DNA from: Pedobacter cryoconitis
GTDB lineage: Bacteria; Bacteroidota; Bacteroidia; Sphingobacteriales; Sphingobacteriaceae
Assembly: GCF_014200595.1 (NCBI RefSeq)
Contig: NZ_JACHCG010000001.1
Span: 186,001 to 250,000 of the forward strand
DNA length: 64,000 nucleotides
Reading direction: 5' to 3'
Each line of letters begins with the position of its first letter. The stretch's first letter is position 1. This document shows positions 10,273 to 20,704 of the stretch, piece by piece. The notes beneath the pieces are model-generated. The model did not search any database. It was not told the DNA's origin and saw nothing but the letters and a program-made list of their open reading frames with translations. A program made the position numbers and the translations under genes.

Positions 10273-11793
10273 ATGAGACTATTAATAGAGCGCAAACCGA
10301 TAAAAGTATATCCTGATCCAAAACGTGTAATAGCCAGGTTTTTTTTTAATGGTGAGGATAGGGCTAAAGAAGTAATCAAGCGGGTTTTAACCCTATCAGA
10401 CCAGGAAGTATTTGGGTTGATTTCTCCTATTTTACAGGAGTATTCCAAAAGACACCGGAATATTACCAAAATTCTTGCGCGTCATTGCAAACAGATTAAG
10501 CACACCATAGAGGAAATGGAGATCGATTATGAATCACTGAGTAAATATCAGCGGCTTTTATTAGGATCCTATTTCACACACGAATATTCTATAGAATCTG
10601 CTGCCTTTTTTAATCCATCTGTTGTAGAAGATCCTGATCAGTCAGAATTAGTAGAGGGAGAGAAAAGGTTAATCATCAGTTTCAGAGCAGTAGGAGAAGG
10701 TCATATATCTTCTGTTGTCTTCAGAAGAGCTTTAATAGACTCTAATGGAAATATAACCGTAAATCCTTCCGGAAATTATATTGATGAGGCAGAAGTAGTG
10801 CGCAATGCGGTATACAATAAAAAACTCTTTTTCAAAAGAGCTGCGGATGCCATGATTGATCTCAATATCCTGGATGAGGTAGGCTTGAAATTAGAAGAGA
10901 AGTTCGATTACGCCATTTTAAGAAGAGTAATCGTCGATTCCAAAAATCTTCAGACCGATGATTTAAAGAAACTGGAATATGATAAGATACTCTGGCTTTC
11001 TGATACTTATCATGAGATTAGTTTTTCAAGAGATACTGATATCTCAGACCGTGTTATTTTTCCTATCTCGGAATTTGAACGTAAAGGGATAGAGGATGCA
11101 CGGTTTGTCAGATTTATTAGAGAAGATGGATCGGTGATCTATTACGCAACATATACTGCATTTGATGGCGCTATGATCTTACCTAAACTCTTACAAACAA
11201 CAGATTTTTACGACTTTAAAGTGAGTCCACTCCATGGGGCAGGTGCACAGAATAAAAACTTAGCCTTGTTTCCAAGAAAAATTAATGGCAAATACGCCAT
11301 GATGTCAAGAATTGACGGATGGAACAACTATCTGATGTATTCAGATAAACTTACCGTATGGGATCATCCTGTAAAATTGCAGCAGCCTCAGTTTCCATGG
11401 GAATTTATTCAGATTGGGAATTGCGGATCTCCAATAGAAACAGAAGCTGGCTGGTTAGTGATTACACACGGGGTAGGGCCAATGCGCCGCTATTGTCTGG
11501 GTGCAAGCTTATTAGACCTGGAAGACCCTTCTATAGAGATTGGCAGGCTTACAGAGCCTCTGGTTATCCCTAATAATGATGAAAGAGAAGGATATGTCCC
11601 GAATGTATTATATTCATGTGGCTCAATCATTCACAATGGCGAATTGATCATCCCTTACGGATTATCAGATTACTGCTCTTCGTTTGCTTCGGTTAAAATT
11701 GAGTTGTTGCTCGCCAAGCTATTAAGCTCAGCGAGTGAAAGTAAAACACTGGATGATGATAGAGATGAAAGTAAACGTGAAGAAAAGTTATAA
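10273..11793 (+). CDS. GH130-family glycoside phosphorylase/hydrolase with N-terminal extension
   Basis: A 506-aa cytosolic protein; no signal peptide. The C-terminal two thirds (about 170-490) fit the five-bladed propeller of GH130 (PF04041): RKGIEDARFVRF carries the family EDxR motif, followed by SPLHGAGAQNKNLALFPR, RIDGWNNYLMYSD and HGVGPMRRYCLGASLLDL. GH130 enzymes phosphorolyse or hydrolyse beta-mannosides. The first 170 residues form an extension containing YQRLLLGSYFTHEYSIE. It converges with a GT4 gene, the two coding ends overlapping by 6 nt. The clustering with two glycosyltransferases suggests turnover of a manno- or gluco-configured intracellular polymer or glycoside; that is inference. 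Confidence 0.85.
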   Translation: MRLLIERKPIKVYPDPKRVIARFFFNGEDRAKEVIKRVLTLSDQEVFGLISPILQEYSKRHRNITKILARHCKQIKHTIEEMEIDYESLSKYQRLLLGSYFTHEYSIESAAFFNPSVVEDPDQSELVEGEKRLIISFRAVGEGHISSVVFRRALIDSNGNITVNPSGNYIDEAEVVRNAVYNKKLFFKRAADAMIDLNILDEVGLKLEEKFDYAILRRVIVDSKNLQTDDLKKLEYDKILWLSDTYHEISFSRDTDISDRVIFPISEFERKGIEDARFVRFIREDGSVIYYATYTAFDGAMILPKLLQTTDFYDFKVSPLHGAGAQNKNLALFPRKINGKYAMMSRIDGWNNYLMYSDKLTVWDHPVKLQQPQFPWEFIQIGNCGSPIETEAGWLVITHGVGPMRRYCLGASLLDLEDPSIEIGRLTEPLVIPNNDEREGYVPNVLYSCGSIIHNGELIIPYGLSDYCSSFASVKIELLLAKLLSSASESKTLDDDRDESKREEKL

Positions 11794-12789
11794 AATTTGC
11801 TGGTAGAGGCTAAGGTAGTCCTCTACCATTTTCTCTTTGGAAAACTTACGTTTCGCCCATTTGTGGCAATCCATTCTTTTCAATTTAGAGATTTTAGCTA
11901 CCGCAGCAACTGCTTCCTCCACATTCTCTACCAGGAAACCTGTTTTTCCATGTTCGATGAGTTCTGGCATGGAGCCTTTATTAAAAGCAATAACAGGAGT
12001 TCCACACAGCATCGCTTCTGCTACACTTAAACCGAAAGGTTCAGCGAAATTAATTGGATGAAGCAATGCTAAGGCACCTTTCAAAAGTTCGTTGCGCTGA
12101 TCAGGGCCGGCAGAACCTAAAAATACAATCTCTTCATTTAAATAAGGCTCAACCGCTTCTTTATAATAACGTTCATCCTGAATAATCCCGGCGATTAAAA
12201 GTCTTTTTTTACTCTTTATAGCAATCTGTATAGCTTCAGCCGTTCCTTTATCCGGATGAATCCTTCCGAAGAACAAAAGGTAATCATCTGGAGTGTCATT
12301 AAACTGAAAATCCTGCGTAACTAAACCATTGTATACTGTACCCAAATAATTGAGCGATGGATGACGGTTTGCATTGCTGATAGAAACATAATGGTTATGC
12401 CGGTTATATTTCTGGTAAACCTTCACAATTTTTTCTGATGAAAAACCATGAATAGTAGTTAACACCGGAGTTCTGATTAACCCGGAATAACTTAAAGGCA
12501 GGAAGTCAAAATGATTGTGAATTAAATCAAAATCATCTGACTGCTCCATCAGGTTACTGATATGAAGGCACTCAATAACTTTTGCATCCTGATGGCGATC
12601 TTCCTCATAACCTGTCTTCACCACACTTCTTAATTCGGCTGAGGTGATAGAATCGCCAGTGGCAAATAAAATAACCTCAATTCCGGCATCATGCAAACCT
12701 TCCGTTAAATTAGATGCCATTTGCTCCCAGGGGCCATAATGACGGGGCGGAGTTCTCCAGGCGACGGGTGATAATACAGCAACTTTCAT
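11788..12789 (-). CDS. Glycosyltransferase family 4
   Basis: A 333-aa cytosolic GT-B enzyme. N-terminal acceptor domain with PPRHYGPWEQMASNL (loop after the first strand), C-terminal nucleotide-sugar domain with LLFFGRIHPDKGTAEAIQIA and the GT4 motif EPFGLSVAEAMLCGTPVIAF (E-x7-E). Retaining mechanism expected for the family; donor and acceptor unknown. Its ATG shares a base with the stop of the upstream glycosyltransferase (TAATG at 12791-12787), so the two are translationally coupled. It ends 6 nt inside the facing GH130 gene, with no terminator between. Confidence 0.92.
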   Translation of the reverse strand: MKVAVLSPVAWRTPPRHYGPWEQMASNLTEGLHDAGIEVILFATGDSITSAELRSVVKTGYEEDRHQDAKVIECLHISNLMEQSDDFDLIHNHFDFLPLSYSGLIRTPVLTTIHGFSSEKIVKVYQKYNRHNHYVSISNANRHPSLNYLGTVYNGLVTQDFQFNDTPDDYLLFFGRIHPDKGTAEAIQIAIKSKKRLLIAGIIQDERYYKEAVEPYLNEEIVFLGSAGPDQRNELLKGALALLHPINFAEPFGLSVAEAMLCGTPVIAFNKGSMPELIEHGKTGFLVENVEEAVAAVAKISKLKRMDCHKWAKRKFSKEKMVEDYLSLYQQIL

Positions 12790-15068
12790 TAAATAGCCTC
12801 CTGTTTAGCAAGTATAGAATCTGGTTTAACACTGTATTCATACTCGAATTCAAGTGATTTCAAGATTACCAGATGGGATATCCAATAAGCTAATGTACTC
12901 TCAGCCCCCTGATTTCTATTGACACCATAATTCTGCAATCCGTCACCGCAACCCTTGGTTTCATAATCGTACAGTGGCAATCTTAGACTATTTTCTCCTA
13001 AAAACCACTGATAGCTTAAATACATCTGACGGATATATTTCAGGTCATGCGTAATCTCATAAGCCTTGAAATACAAGAGCACGATAGCCATGGTTTCTAT
13101 GGCCTGCTGATCATACTGTGCCATCTCCTTAGTGTCTTTGAATAACCAGCCATCATTACCGACAGGGTTCAAATAACCTTTATCCAATGTTTTAGAAGTC
13201 AGGAATTCCATACTTTCGAGTCCGATAGCCAGAGAATCCTGATCATGTGTGGTTTCATAATGACAAAGTAATGCTAAAGGTAAAATGGCATTGTCATAGG
13301 TCATCTTCTCCTCAAACCAGTTCCACTGATCTGCCCGGTGTGCCTGATAAGAAGCTTTTAAAGGAATGGCCAGTTTATTCAGCTCGTTTTTAATATGTTC
13401 ATCATTCGGGTGAGCTTTTAAGAAACTGCTTAAACCAATCATGGTATTTGCCAATCCTCTTAAGTGTTTAAGCTTGGCAAAATGAGGGATAGATTTGATG
13501 AATAATTCGGTCGCAAACTCTCTGTAAGAATTATTTGGCGCGTTATTAATCAGATAACCCAATGCCCAGATTGTCCTGCCAAAGGAATCCTCAGAACCAA
13601 CTTCATCCAGATACTCTCTTTTAAAGCTCAGGAAATTTCTGAAATTTCCATCGTCACACTGCATGTATTGAATATAACTCAGGTAAACAGGTAGCAATTC
13701 CAGCGCTGTTTTACTCTTGTTTTGCTGCCAGGCCAGGATGACCATAATCAATGCGCGTGCATTGTCATCCAGACAATAACCTTCTTTCAAATTAGGAATG
13801 CCATACTTAGCATGTTGAACAATTCCGGTATCGTCTGTTAAGCGTTTGATATGTGCCATGCTAAATGCAGGCATCATATCCGGATCTATAATAGGTTTAA
13901 TTTCTTCTTTTGCCTGGTTTGCATTTGATATCGCCTCATTTAAGGTTTCAATAAATACGTTACCAGTACTTGGCCAGCGCAGGTGTAACCCATAGTTATA
14001 AGCGTTTTCTTTGAGTTCTTTAAGTTGCTGCTGATTGGCAAAGAGGTCATTGACAATCCCTGCCAGGGCATCTGAATCTTTGAAATCAAACAGTTTTCCG
14101 CGGTTTTCTGCTAATAATTCCTGTGCGTGCCAGTAGGGAGTAGAGATAACTGCCGCGCCCGCGCCTATTGCATAAGATAGGGTACCACTTGTAATTTGCG
14201 CCTCGTTCAGATAAGGAGTAATATACATATCTGCCGCGGTGAGGTAATCATATAATTCATCTTCTGAGACAAACTTATTAATGAAGATCAGATGATTTTC
14301 AACATTTAGTTTTTTCGCCAGACGTTTCAGGCTGTCTCTGTATTCTTCTCCGGAATTTCTGATTACACCGGGATGTGTAGTTCCTAAGATCGCATATAAC
14401 ACATCCGGATTTTTAGCGGCTATTTTAGGCAACGCCTCAATTACTGTTTCAAGTCCCTTATTCCGGCTAATCAACCCAAATGTGAACAATACTTTCCTGT
14501 TTTTGAAAGCAGGGGAGTTCTTGATCTCGTTTTCAATTTTCGGCTCCAGATCAGGTACCCCATGTTCAATAAGCTTTATTTTATCTTCTGCTATGCCGTA
14601 TATACTGGTCAGAAAATGTACTGCCCTGTTACTCATCACCACAATTTTCGATGAATACTTTGCAATTTCCCTGATGATGGTCAATTGCATATAAGACGGA
14701 TCTTTAAGGATGGTATGGAGAATGGTAATGAGGGGTTTTTGTAGACGGGCAATCAGCGGTAAGATATATACGCCATTATCACCCCCGTAAATGCCAAATT
14801 CATGTTCTAATATACAAACGTCGGTTAAGCTTGTATTGATATAATCGGCTGCTCTGATATAATCTTTTTGATTCTCTTGTCTGATGATAAACTGAACTTC
14901 CGGAGGATATTCGTAAGTAGTCAAATCTTCAGTATCTGTCATTGCCACAACAAAGCTGTCTTTGGAAACAGCTTCTGTATGGTGACCGATTGCTTTTAAA
15001 AGATTATTGTTGAATGTAGCGATACCACATTCGCGCGGAGGATAAGTCGATATATAAGCTATTTTCAT
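12789..15068 (-). CDS. Bifunctional protein: GT4 glycosyltransferase fused to a six-hairpin glycosidase-like domain
   Basis: A 759-aa protein, about twice the usual GT4 length. Residues 1-380 are a complete GT4: PPRECGIATFNNNLL at the start, EHEFGIYGGDNGVY, FGLISRNKGLETVI, and the SEDELYDYLTAADMYITPY to YAIGAGAAVISTPY end. Residues about 400-750 are all-helical with repeated blocks (YCLDDNARALIM, DSFGRTIWALGYL, YDQQAIETMAIVLLYF) typical of the (alpha/alpha)6 six-hairpin glycosidase superfamily. The second domain could trim, bind or sense the product; no catalytic residues were assigned. No signal peptide. First gene of a two-gene operon. Start ATG 15068. Confidence 0.85.
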   Translation of the reverse strand: MKIAYISTYPPRECGIATFNNNLLKAIGHHTEAVSKDSFVVAMTDTEDLTTYEYPPEVQFIIRQENQKDYIRAADYINTSLTDVCILEHEFGIYGGDNGVYILPLIARLQKPLITILHTILKDPSYMQLTIIREIAKYSSKIVVMSNRAVHFLTSIYGIAEDKIKLIEHGVPDLEPKIENEIKNSPAFKNRKVLFTFGLISRNKGLETVIEALPKIAAKNPDVLYAILGTTHPGVIRNSGEEYRDSLKRLAKKLNVENHLIFINKFVSEDELYDYLTAADMYITPYLNEAQITSGTLSYAIGAGAAVISTPYWHAQELLAENRGKLFDFKDSDALAGIVNDLFANQQQLKELKENAYNYGLHLRWPSTGNVFIETLNEAISNANQAKEEIKPIIDPDMMPAFSMAHIKRLTDDTGIVQHAKYGIPNLKEGYCLDDNARALIMVILAWQQNKSKTALELLPVYLSYIQYMQCDDGNFRNFLSFKREYLDEVGSEDSFGRTIWALGYLINNAPNNSYREFATELFIKSIPHFAKLKHLRGLANTMIGLSSFLKAHPNDEHIKNELNKLAIPLKASYQAHRADQWNWFEEKMTYDNAILPLALLCHYETTHDQDSLAIGLESMEFLTSKTLDKGYLNPVGNDGWLFKDTKEMAQYDQQAIETMAIVLLYFKAYEITHDLKYIRQMYLSYQWFLGENSLRLPLYDYETKGCGDGLQNYGVNRNQGAESTLAYWISHLVILKSLEFEYEYSVKPDSILAKQEAI

Positions 15069-15262
15069 CTTTAAGGTTATTGAGCCATTGTAAACAATAG
15101 GTTTTTGAATTAATGGTTATAAAAAAGAGCTATATGACACGGATTGCTGAACAAAAATTATTGAATAATGGCTTTTGTTCAATTTTCGCTTTTAATTGGA
15201 ACGTATTTGTCTTATAAAAGATAAGTTCAAGCCCTTTCTTTTGTATAAAGCGAAATTTTGCG

Positions 15263-15754
15263 TTATTGTTTTAAATATTTCCTGCTAATGAGCAGATTAA
15301 ACAATAGTGTGACACCAAGTGCTACAATGCAGCCAGTTACTACACATGAAACCCTTTCTAAAGCTACATACCAGTGTTTTTCCTGTTCTTCCTGAAGTGT
15401 GATAATGACTACAGCGGCTAAAGCGCTTTTTAAGGTATTGGTCATGCGAAGGGCGATGCCAATAAAGATAGTTAATGCGACACCCAGGCATAAGATTACC
15501 AGGTTCGAAGTATGTAGTGGATAGAGACAAATACCCGCAACACAGCCAATCATATTGGCTTTCATGCGGTCATAAGCAAGTGTATTGCTGTTGTCAGGAG
15601 ATAGAGATACGGCTACAGAAACCAGTGACCAGTAAAATGGGTATTGAGGGAAATAGCTGTAGAGTGCGTAACAAATGATAATTCCAGTCAGACATTTTAA
15701 TAAATAGATGAAATTAGTAGCATATGCTTCCTTGTGAATCTCTATTTTGTCCAT
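15263..15754 (-). CDS. FUSC/aromatic-acid-exporter-like small membrane protein
   Basis: A 163-aa inner-membrane protein with about four to five hydrophobic helices (near 14-35, 38-52, 70-100, 105-118, 130-152). Sequence such as FYWSLVSVAVSLSPDNSNTL followed by RMKANMIGCVAGICL resembles the membrane half of FUSC/ArAE-family exporters (DUF939-like), but the cytoplasmic C-terminal half of full-length members is missing. It probably exports small organic compounds or is a stand-alone membrane half; substrate unknown. Monocistronic, between the GT operon and clpB. The 194-bp gap between it and the GT operon holds no gene. Confidence 0.7.
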   Translation of the reverse strand: MDKIEIHKEAYATNFIYLLKCLTGIIICYALYSYFPQYPFYWSLVSVAVSLSPDNSNTLAYDRMKANMIGCVAGICLYPLHTSNLVILCLGVALTIFIGIALRMTNTLKSALAAVVIITLQEEQEKHWYVALERVSCVVTGCIVALGVTLLFNLLISRKYLKQ

Positions 15755-15797
15755 TTTACTATTCAGCTGCTTAAATCAATTGAGATTGCAATTTAGC

Positions 15798-15865
15798 AAA
15801 AAAAACATGCTGATCAGCTATTTCTTAAATCGCCTGATGGCGATAACGAGCTGACCAGCATGTTT
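15798..15865 (-). terminator. clpB terminator, with inner hairpin
   Basis: Arms 15803-15819 and 15849-15865 pair over 17 positions with one mismatch, and inside the loop ATCGCC/GGCGAT (15829-15844) forms a second hairpin. Read on the minus strand, the outer stem runs into an eight-base T tract (15805-15798), as expected for the end of the clpB transcript. Confidence 0.85.
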
Positions 15866-15878
15866 AGTTGGTTGTGTA

Positions 15879-18491
15879 TTAAGAAGCAGGTGTTTCCTTC
15901 TTATTATTCAGAAATACAAACTTGTTATCAAACATATCCAGTTTTATTTTACTGTCTTTATCAATTTTTCCAGCCAGTATTTCTTTAGATAGCTCATTCA
16001 ACACACGTTTCTGAATGACTCTTTTTAAAGGACGGGCCCCAAACTGCGGATCATAACCCAGTTCTGCCAGCCAGTCCAATGCTTCAGGGGTCGCTTCAAT
16101 TTCAACACCCATTTCAGCAAGTGTATCCTGAACATGTCTGAACTGTAGTTCTGCGATATTTCTTACCTCACTACGGTTTAAAGGAGTAAACATGATCAAT
16201 TCATCAATCCTGTTCAGGAACTCAGGTCTGATCGTCTGCTTCAATAATTCAAACAGTTCATTCTTGGTTTTCGCAATCACCTCATCTCTATTTGCATCAT
16301 CCAGCTCCTTAAAGTTCTCTTGTATCAAATGAGAACCAATATTAGAAGTCATGATGATAATCGTATTCTTGAAGTTAACGAGTCTTCCTTTATTATCTGT
16401 TAAACGTCCGTCATCGAGTACTTGCAGTAAAATGTTAAACACATCAGGGTGTGCTTTTTCAATTTCATCCAGCAATACAACCGAGTAAGGTTTACGGCGA
16501 ACAGCTTCAGTAAGCTGGCCACCTTCATCATAACCCACATATCCCGGAGGCGCCCCAATTAACCTGGAAACAGAATGTCTTTCCTGATATTCACTCATAT
16601 CAATTCTTGTTAACGCGTTATCATCGTTGAACAGGAATTCTGCCAGTGCTTTAGCTAACTCTGTTTTACCGACACCGGTTGTACCTAAGAAAATAAATGA
16701 CCCAATAGGCTTACGTTTATCCTGTAAACCAGCACGGGAGCGGCGTATGGCATCAGATATGGCTTCAATCGCTTCATCCTGTCCTGCTACACGTTTATGC
16801 AGCTCATCTTCCAGGTTTAAAAGTTTTTCACGCTCACTGGATACTAATTTCGTTACCGGAATTCCTGTCCAGCGGGCTACAACACCTGCAATATCATCAG
16901 CAGTAACTTCTTCTTTCAGCATACGGCCTTCACCCTGCTGACTTTCCAATACTACTTTTAATTTTTCTACTTTATCCTGCGCCTCTTTGATTTTACCATA
17001 ACGGATCTCCGCAACCTTTCCGTAATCACCCGCACGTTCTGCCTGATCAGCTTCCAGTTTATAGTTTTCTATCTGCTCCAACTCGGTATTAATGCCGTCA
17101 ACGACATCTTTCTCTCCTTGCCATTTTGCTTTCAGTTCATCCCGTTCAGCAGAAAGATTAGCGATTTCTTCTCCAAGAGATTTTACTTTTTTATCATCAT
17201 TTTCTCTTCTGATTGCTTCTCTTTCAATTTCCAGCTGCATAATCTTACGATCCAGCTCATCTACATTTTCTGGTACACTGTCCATCTCTAAACGCAGTTT
17301 AGAAGCGGCTTCATCCATTAAGTCAATTGCTTTATCCGGAAGGAAACGGTCACTGATATAGCGTTGTGAGAGTTCGACTGCGGCAATAATTGCCTCATCA
17401 CGGATTCTCACCTTATGGTGTGTTTCATATCTTTCTTTTAATCCTCTTAAAATAGAAATTGCATCCTGGGTATCAGGTTCATCAACGACTACTTTTTGGA
17501 AACGGCGTTCCAGCGCTTTATCTTTTTCCAGATATTTCTGATACTCGTTTAACGTTGTTGCTCCGATTGCACGCAATTCACCACGGGCTAATGCAGGTTT
17601 TAGAATATTTGCAGCATCCATTGCACCTTCACCACCACCAGCGCCTACAAGTGTATGTATCTCATCAATAAACAGGATGATATCACCTTCACTTTGCGTC
17701 ACTTCTTTCACCACAGCTTTCAGACGTTCTTCAAATTCTCCTTTATATTTTGCACCAGCAATCAGTGACCCCATATCCAGTGAATACACTGTTTTTGTTT
17801 TCAGGTTTTCTGGTACATCACCTTTGATAATCCGGAAGGCAATACCTTCTGCGATGGCAGTTTTACCTACACCGGGCTCACCAATTAAAATCGGGTTATT
17901 TTTAGTCCTTCTGGAAAGAATTTGAATCACACGGCGAATTTCTTCATCACGGCCGATTACAGGATCGAGTTTTCCGGATTCTGCATATTCATTTAAGTTC
18001 CTTGCGTATTTATTTAAAGCATTATAACTTGCTTCAGCATTCTGATCAGTTACTCTGTTGTCACCACGCAAAGCAGCAATAGCTTTTTTGAGGTCTTTTT
18101 CAGTTACACCCTGATCTTTTAAAAGTTTAGAGGTATTATCATTGACAGATAAGATACCCAGTAAAAGATGTTCTACTGAGACAAATTCATCCTTAAATTC
18201 TTTCAGATAAGTCTGCGCTTTTTGAAGGGCCGAATTTGCACCAGAGGATAAATATCCATTGCTGCCACTTACCTTAGGGAATTTTGCAATCTGCTCATCC
18301 AAATTTATGTTGAGCGTATTTAAATTAACATTTAGCTTCTTTAAAACATAAGAAACTACATTTTCATCAACAGTAAGCAACCCTTTTAGCAAATGGGCCG
18401 TTTCAATAGCCTGTTGCTGATTGCCCTGGGCTATTTCGGAAGCCTGTTGAACTGCTTCCTGGGCTTTTATAGTAAAGTTGTTGAAGTTCAT
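15879..18491 (-). CDS. clpB: ATP-dependent disaggregase ClpB
   Basis: An 870-aa HSP100 chaperone of normal full length. Order: Clp N-domain repeats (about 1-145), AAA1 with Walker [10 protein letters not shown] and Walker [11 protein letters not shown], the coiled-coil middle domain (about 405-525, rich in [18 protein letters not shown] heptads), AAA2 with [10 protein letters not shown] and [14 protein letters not shown], and the C-terminal D2-small domain. It lacks the IGF/L ClpP-binding loop typical of ClpA/ClpX, as expected for ClpB. It rescues aggregated proteins with DnaK/DnaJ. Monocistronic; the 281-bp upstream spacer shows no clear heat-shock operator. Confidence 0.97.
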   Translation of the reverse strand: MNFNNFTIKAQEAVQQASEIAQGNQQQAIETAHLLKGLLTVDENVVSYVLKKLNVNLNTLNINLDEQIAKFPKVSGSNGYLSSGANSALQKAQTYLKEFKDEFVSVEHLLLGILSVNDNTSKLLKDQGVTEKDLKKAIAALRGDNRVTDQNAEASYNALNKYARNLNEYAESGKLDPVIGRDEEIRRVIQILSRRTKNNPILIGEPGVGKTAIAEGIAFRIIKGDVPENLKTKTVYSLDMGSLIAGAKYKGEFEERLKAVVKEVTQSEGDIILFIDEIHTLVGAGGGEGAMDAANILKPALARGELRAIGATTLNEYQKYLEKDKALERRFQKVVVDEPDTQDAISILRGLKERYETHHKVRIRDEAIIAAVELSQRYISDRFLPDKAIDLMDEAASKLRLEMDSVPENVDELDRKIMQLEIEREAIRRENDDKKVKSLGEEIANLSAERDELKAKWQGEKDVVDGINTELEQIENYKLEADQAERAGDYGKVAEIRYGKIKEAQDKVEKLKVVLESQQGEGRMLKEEVTADDIAGVVARWTGIPVTKLVSSEREKLLNLEDELHKRVAGQDEAIEAISDAIRRSRAGLQDKRKPIGSFIFLGTTGVGKTELAKALAEFLFNDDNALTRIDMSEYQERHSVSRLIGAPPGYVGYDEGGQLTEAVRRKPYSVVLLDEIEKAHPDVFNILLQVLDDGRLTDNKGRLVNFKNTIIIMTSNIGSHLIQENFKELDDANRDEVIAKTKNELFELLKQTIRPEFLNRIDELIMFTPLNRSEVRNIAELQFRHVQDTLAEMGVEIEATPEALDWLAELGYDPQFGARPLKRVIQKRVLNELSKEILAGKIDKDSKIKLDMFDNKFVFLNNKKETPAS

Positions 18492-18772
18492 GCAAATGTC
18501 CGAACAAAATAAATGCCATAGTACAGGATCTGTGAAGTTCGGAAATTATGTCGCTAAAAGATATTTATTACTGAATAAATGACTGGTTTTTAACGTTTTG
18601 TACTGAATTTTTGTCTGATTTTAAAAATAATTGCGATGTGTTTTCTGATTTGTCTGCAATTTGGAAGGACAGACCAGTATTCAGGAAACATAGTGAATTT
18701 AAATTTTGAATGAGTTTCTTTGCATCAGAATTATTACGAATACAAATAAAAAAACGATACGAATACAATATA

Positions 18773-19684
18773 ATGGAAAAAAACTTACTCAAAGGCGCCT
18801 TATTAGTAGGACTTGGTGCCTCAAGTTACGGTGCGTTGGCAACAGTGGTTAAGATGGCTTATGAGCATGGGTTCAATACTGCGGAGGTGACAACTTCTCA
18901 GTTTACAATTGGATTTACGGGAATGCTTTTATTAAATATATTAATCAAGAATAAATCAAAAGCAAAAGAAGATGCGCAGCAGGAGAAAGGATCAATTTTA
19001 AAATTAATGCTGGGTGGTACTTCTTTAGGGCTGACCAGTGTGTTTTATTATTTTGCAGTCAAATTTATTCCTGTATCTGTAGGGATTGTTTTATTAATGC
19101 AATCTGTTTGGATGGGGCTATTACTGGAAGCTGTACTGGATAAAAAAATGCCTTCACGCAGAAAAATAGTAGCGACCGTTATTGTTTTGATGGGAACGGC
19201 ACTGGCCACCAATATCTTTTCGGATGTACATAATCTGGACTGGAGAGGGGTAGCCTGGGGATTGGCAGCTGGAACATCTTACACCATATCTTTATATTCT
19301 TCTAATAGTATCGCGACACATATGCGTCCTTTGAAAAGGAGTTTGTGGTTGCTTGCTGGTGGGTTAATTGCTATTATTCTGATTTTCTGTACAAATTCTT
19401 ATTCGAATTTTAACTTCGGTATTTTCTGGCCATGGGGTTTATTTCTTGCTTTTTTCGGAACCATTCTTCCTCCGCTGCTTTTTACCAGTGGAATGCCGCA
19501 TACCGGGATCAGCCTGGGAACAATTGTAGCTTCTGTAGAACTTCCGGTTTCAGTGATGTTCGCTTATATTTTGTTAAGGGAACCTGTTAATTTATTGCAA
19601 TGGACTGGAATTTTGATGATCATTAGTGCCATTGTATTGATGAATGTACAGAATCTGAAAAAGAAACCTTTACACAGCTCTTAA
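18773..19684 (+). CDS. EamA/DMT-family transporter
   Basis: A 303-aa inner-membrane protein with about ten hydrophobic helices in two EamA repeats (roughly 5-145 and 155-295). It starts at ATG 18773 (MEKNLLKGALLVGLGASSYG), the usual position of helix 1; the open frame further upstream is not hydrophobic and has no family similarity. The second repeat ends ELPVSVMFAYILLREPVNLLQ, a typical EamA motif. Likely a proton-coupled exporter or importer of metabolites; substrate unknown. No obvious terminator before the next gene, which begins 49 bp later. Confidence 0.9.
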   Translation: MEKNLLKGALLVGLGASSYGALATVVKMAYEHGFNTAEVTTSQFTIGFTGMLLLNILIKNKSKAKEDAQQEKGSILKLMLGGTSLGLTSVFYYFAVKFIPVSVGIVLLMQSVWMGLLLEAVLDKKMPSRRKIVATVIVLMGTALATNIFSDVHNLDWRGVAWGLAAGTSYTISLYSSNSIATHMRPLKRSLWLLAGGLIAIILIFCTNSYSNFNFGIFWPWGLFLAFFGTILPPLLFTSGMPHTGISLGTIVASVELPVSVMFAYILLREPVNLLQWTGILMIISAIVLMNVQNLKKKPLHSS

Positions 19685-19733
19685 GCTCCTCCGCAAAAAA
19701 AATATTATTCATTCTTAAAAGAAAGACTACGAT

Positions 19734-20540
19734 TTGAAACGATTTACAATTGTGTTTTTCCTTCTTTTTTCATTTACTGCATTTGGACAGACCTTAACTG
19801 TTTGTTCGTGGAATTTAAAAGATTTTGGAAAATCAAAGACCGATATACAAATAGATTTTATAGCACAAACACTGAGAAATTGTGATGTAATAGCCATTCA
19901 GGAAGTGGTAGCCGGGCCGGGTGGGCCAATGGCGGTTGCGCGTTTAAGTGATGCGCTGAACCGTACAGGAACCAAGTGGGATTATACCATCAGCCATGGT
20001 ACCTCGAGTGACAGATATAGCAAAGAACGTTATGCTTTTATCTGGAAAACCAGCAGAACCGGGAAAATAGGGGAGGCCTGGCTGGAGAAAAAATATAACC
20101 TTGAAATTACCAGGGAACCTTATTTCGCAAGGTTCAAACTCGGTAAAAAGCAGTTTACACTGGTCACCATGCATGCGATTCCAAAAGCAAAGCAACCAGA
20201 AACTGAGATTAAGTATTTAAAGTATCTGCCGGAAAATTACCCTTCTGATGTATTGATCTTTTGCGGTGATTTCAATTTACCAGAATCGCATTCGGTTTTT
20301 AATCCATTGAAGGGAATGGGATATCCACCTGCATTCACCAATCAAAAAACTTCATTAAAACAGAAATGTATCAATGGTAATTGTCTTGCTTCCGCTTATG
20401 ATAACTTTTTCTATAATCAGGCGAAGATTAATTGTATCAATGCAGGCATCATTCCTTTTTATACAGCATTCGATGATCTGAAGGAAGCAAGAAGGGTTTC
20501 TGATCACGTGCCTGTGTTTATGAAGTTTTCGCTTTTGTAA
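19734..20540 (+). CDS. Secreted endonuclease/exonuclease/phosphatase family protein
   Basis: A 268-aa exported protein starting at TTG 19734 (MKRFTIVFFLLFSFTAFGQ signal peptide); AAAAGAAAG lies 10-18 nt upstream as a possible ribosome-binding purine tract. The EEP fold is marked by CSWNLKDFG at the start, VIAIQEV (metal-binding Glu), LIFCGDFNLP (Asp/Asn) and RRVSDHVPVFM (catalytic Asp-His) at the end. It is probably a periplasmic or extracellular DNase or phosphodiesterase. Four cysteines (KCINGNC and others) could form disulfides. No partner in an operon except perhaps the EamA gene upstream. Confidence 0.88.
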   Translation: MKRFTIVFFLLFSFTAFGQTLTVCSWNLKDFGKSKTDIQIDFIAQTLRNCDVIAIQEVVAGPGGPMAVARLSDALNRTGTKWDYTISHGTSSDRYSKERYAFIWKTSRTGKIGEAWLEKKYNLEITREPYFARFKLGKKQFTLVTMHAIPKAKQPETEIKYLKYLPENYPSDVLIFCGDFNLPESHSVFNPLKGMGYPPAFTNQKTSLKQKCINGNCLASAYDNFFYNQAKINCINAGIIPFYTAFDDLKEARRVSDHVPVFMKFSLL

Positions 20541-20570
20541 AATAGAAGGATAGTCTAACATCGGTTAGTG

Positions 20571-20631
20571 ATCTATGTTGGAAGGGTGTTGGAAGGGTCG
20601 TATACCCTTCCAACACCCTTCCAACATAGAT
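20571..20631. repeat. Long perfect hairpin built from an internal direct repeat (28-bp arms)
   Basis: Arms 20571-20598 and 20604-20631 are exact reverse complements over 28 bp with a 5-nt loop. Each arm contains a tandem GTTGGAAGGGT duplicated within it. It lies 30 bp after the EEP gene and 74 bp before the NrtR gene. No T-tract follows, so it is a strong structure but not a canonical terminator; it may be a repeat-element remnant. Confidence 0.85.
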
Positions 20632-20704
20632 CTCTTCTACATCTTTAACTTATCACGCTCAATTGACCGATTAATGTTATTACTTTGTAACAAAATCTGT
20701 TTAA

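Noticed and set aside
16627..17925. Open frames on the plus strand inside clpB
   Set aside because: Antisense shadows of a highly conserved gene, with no start signals or domains.
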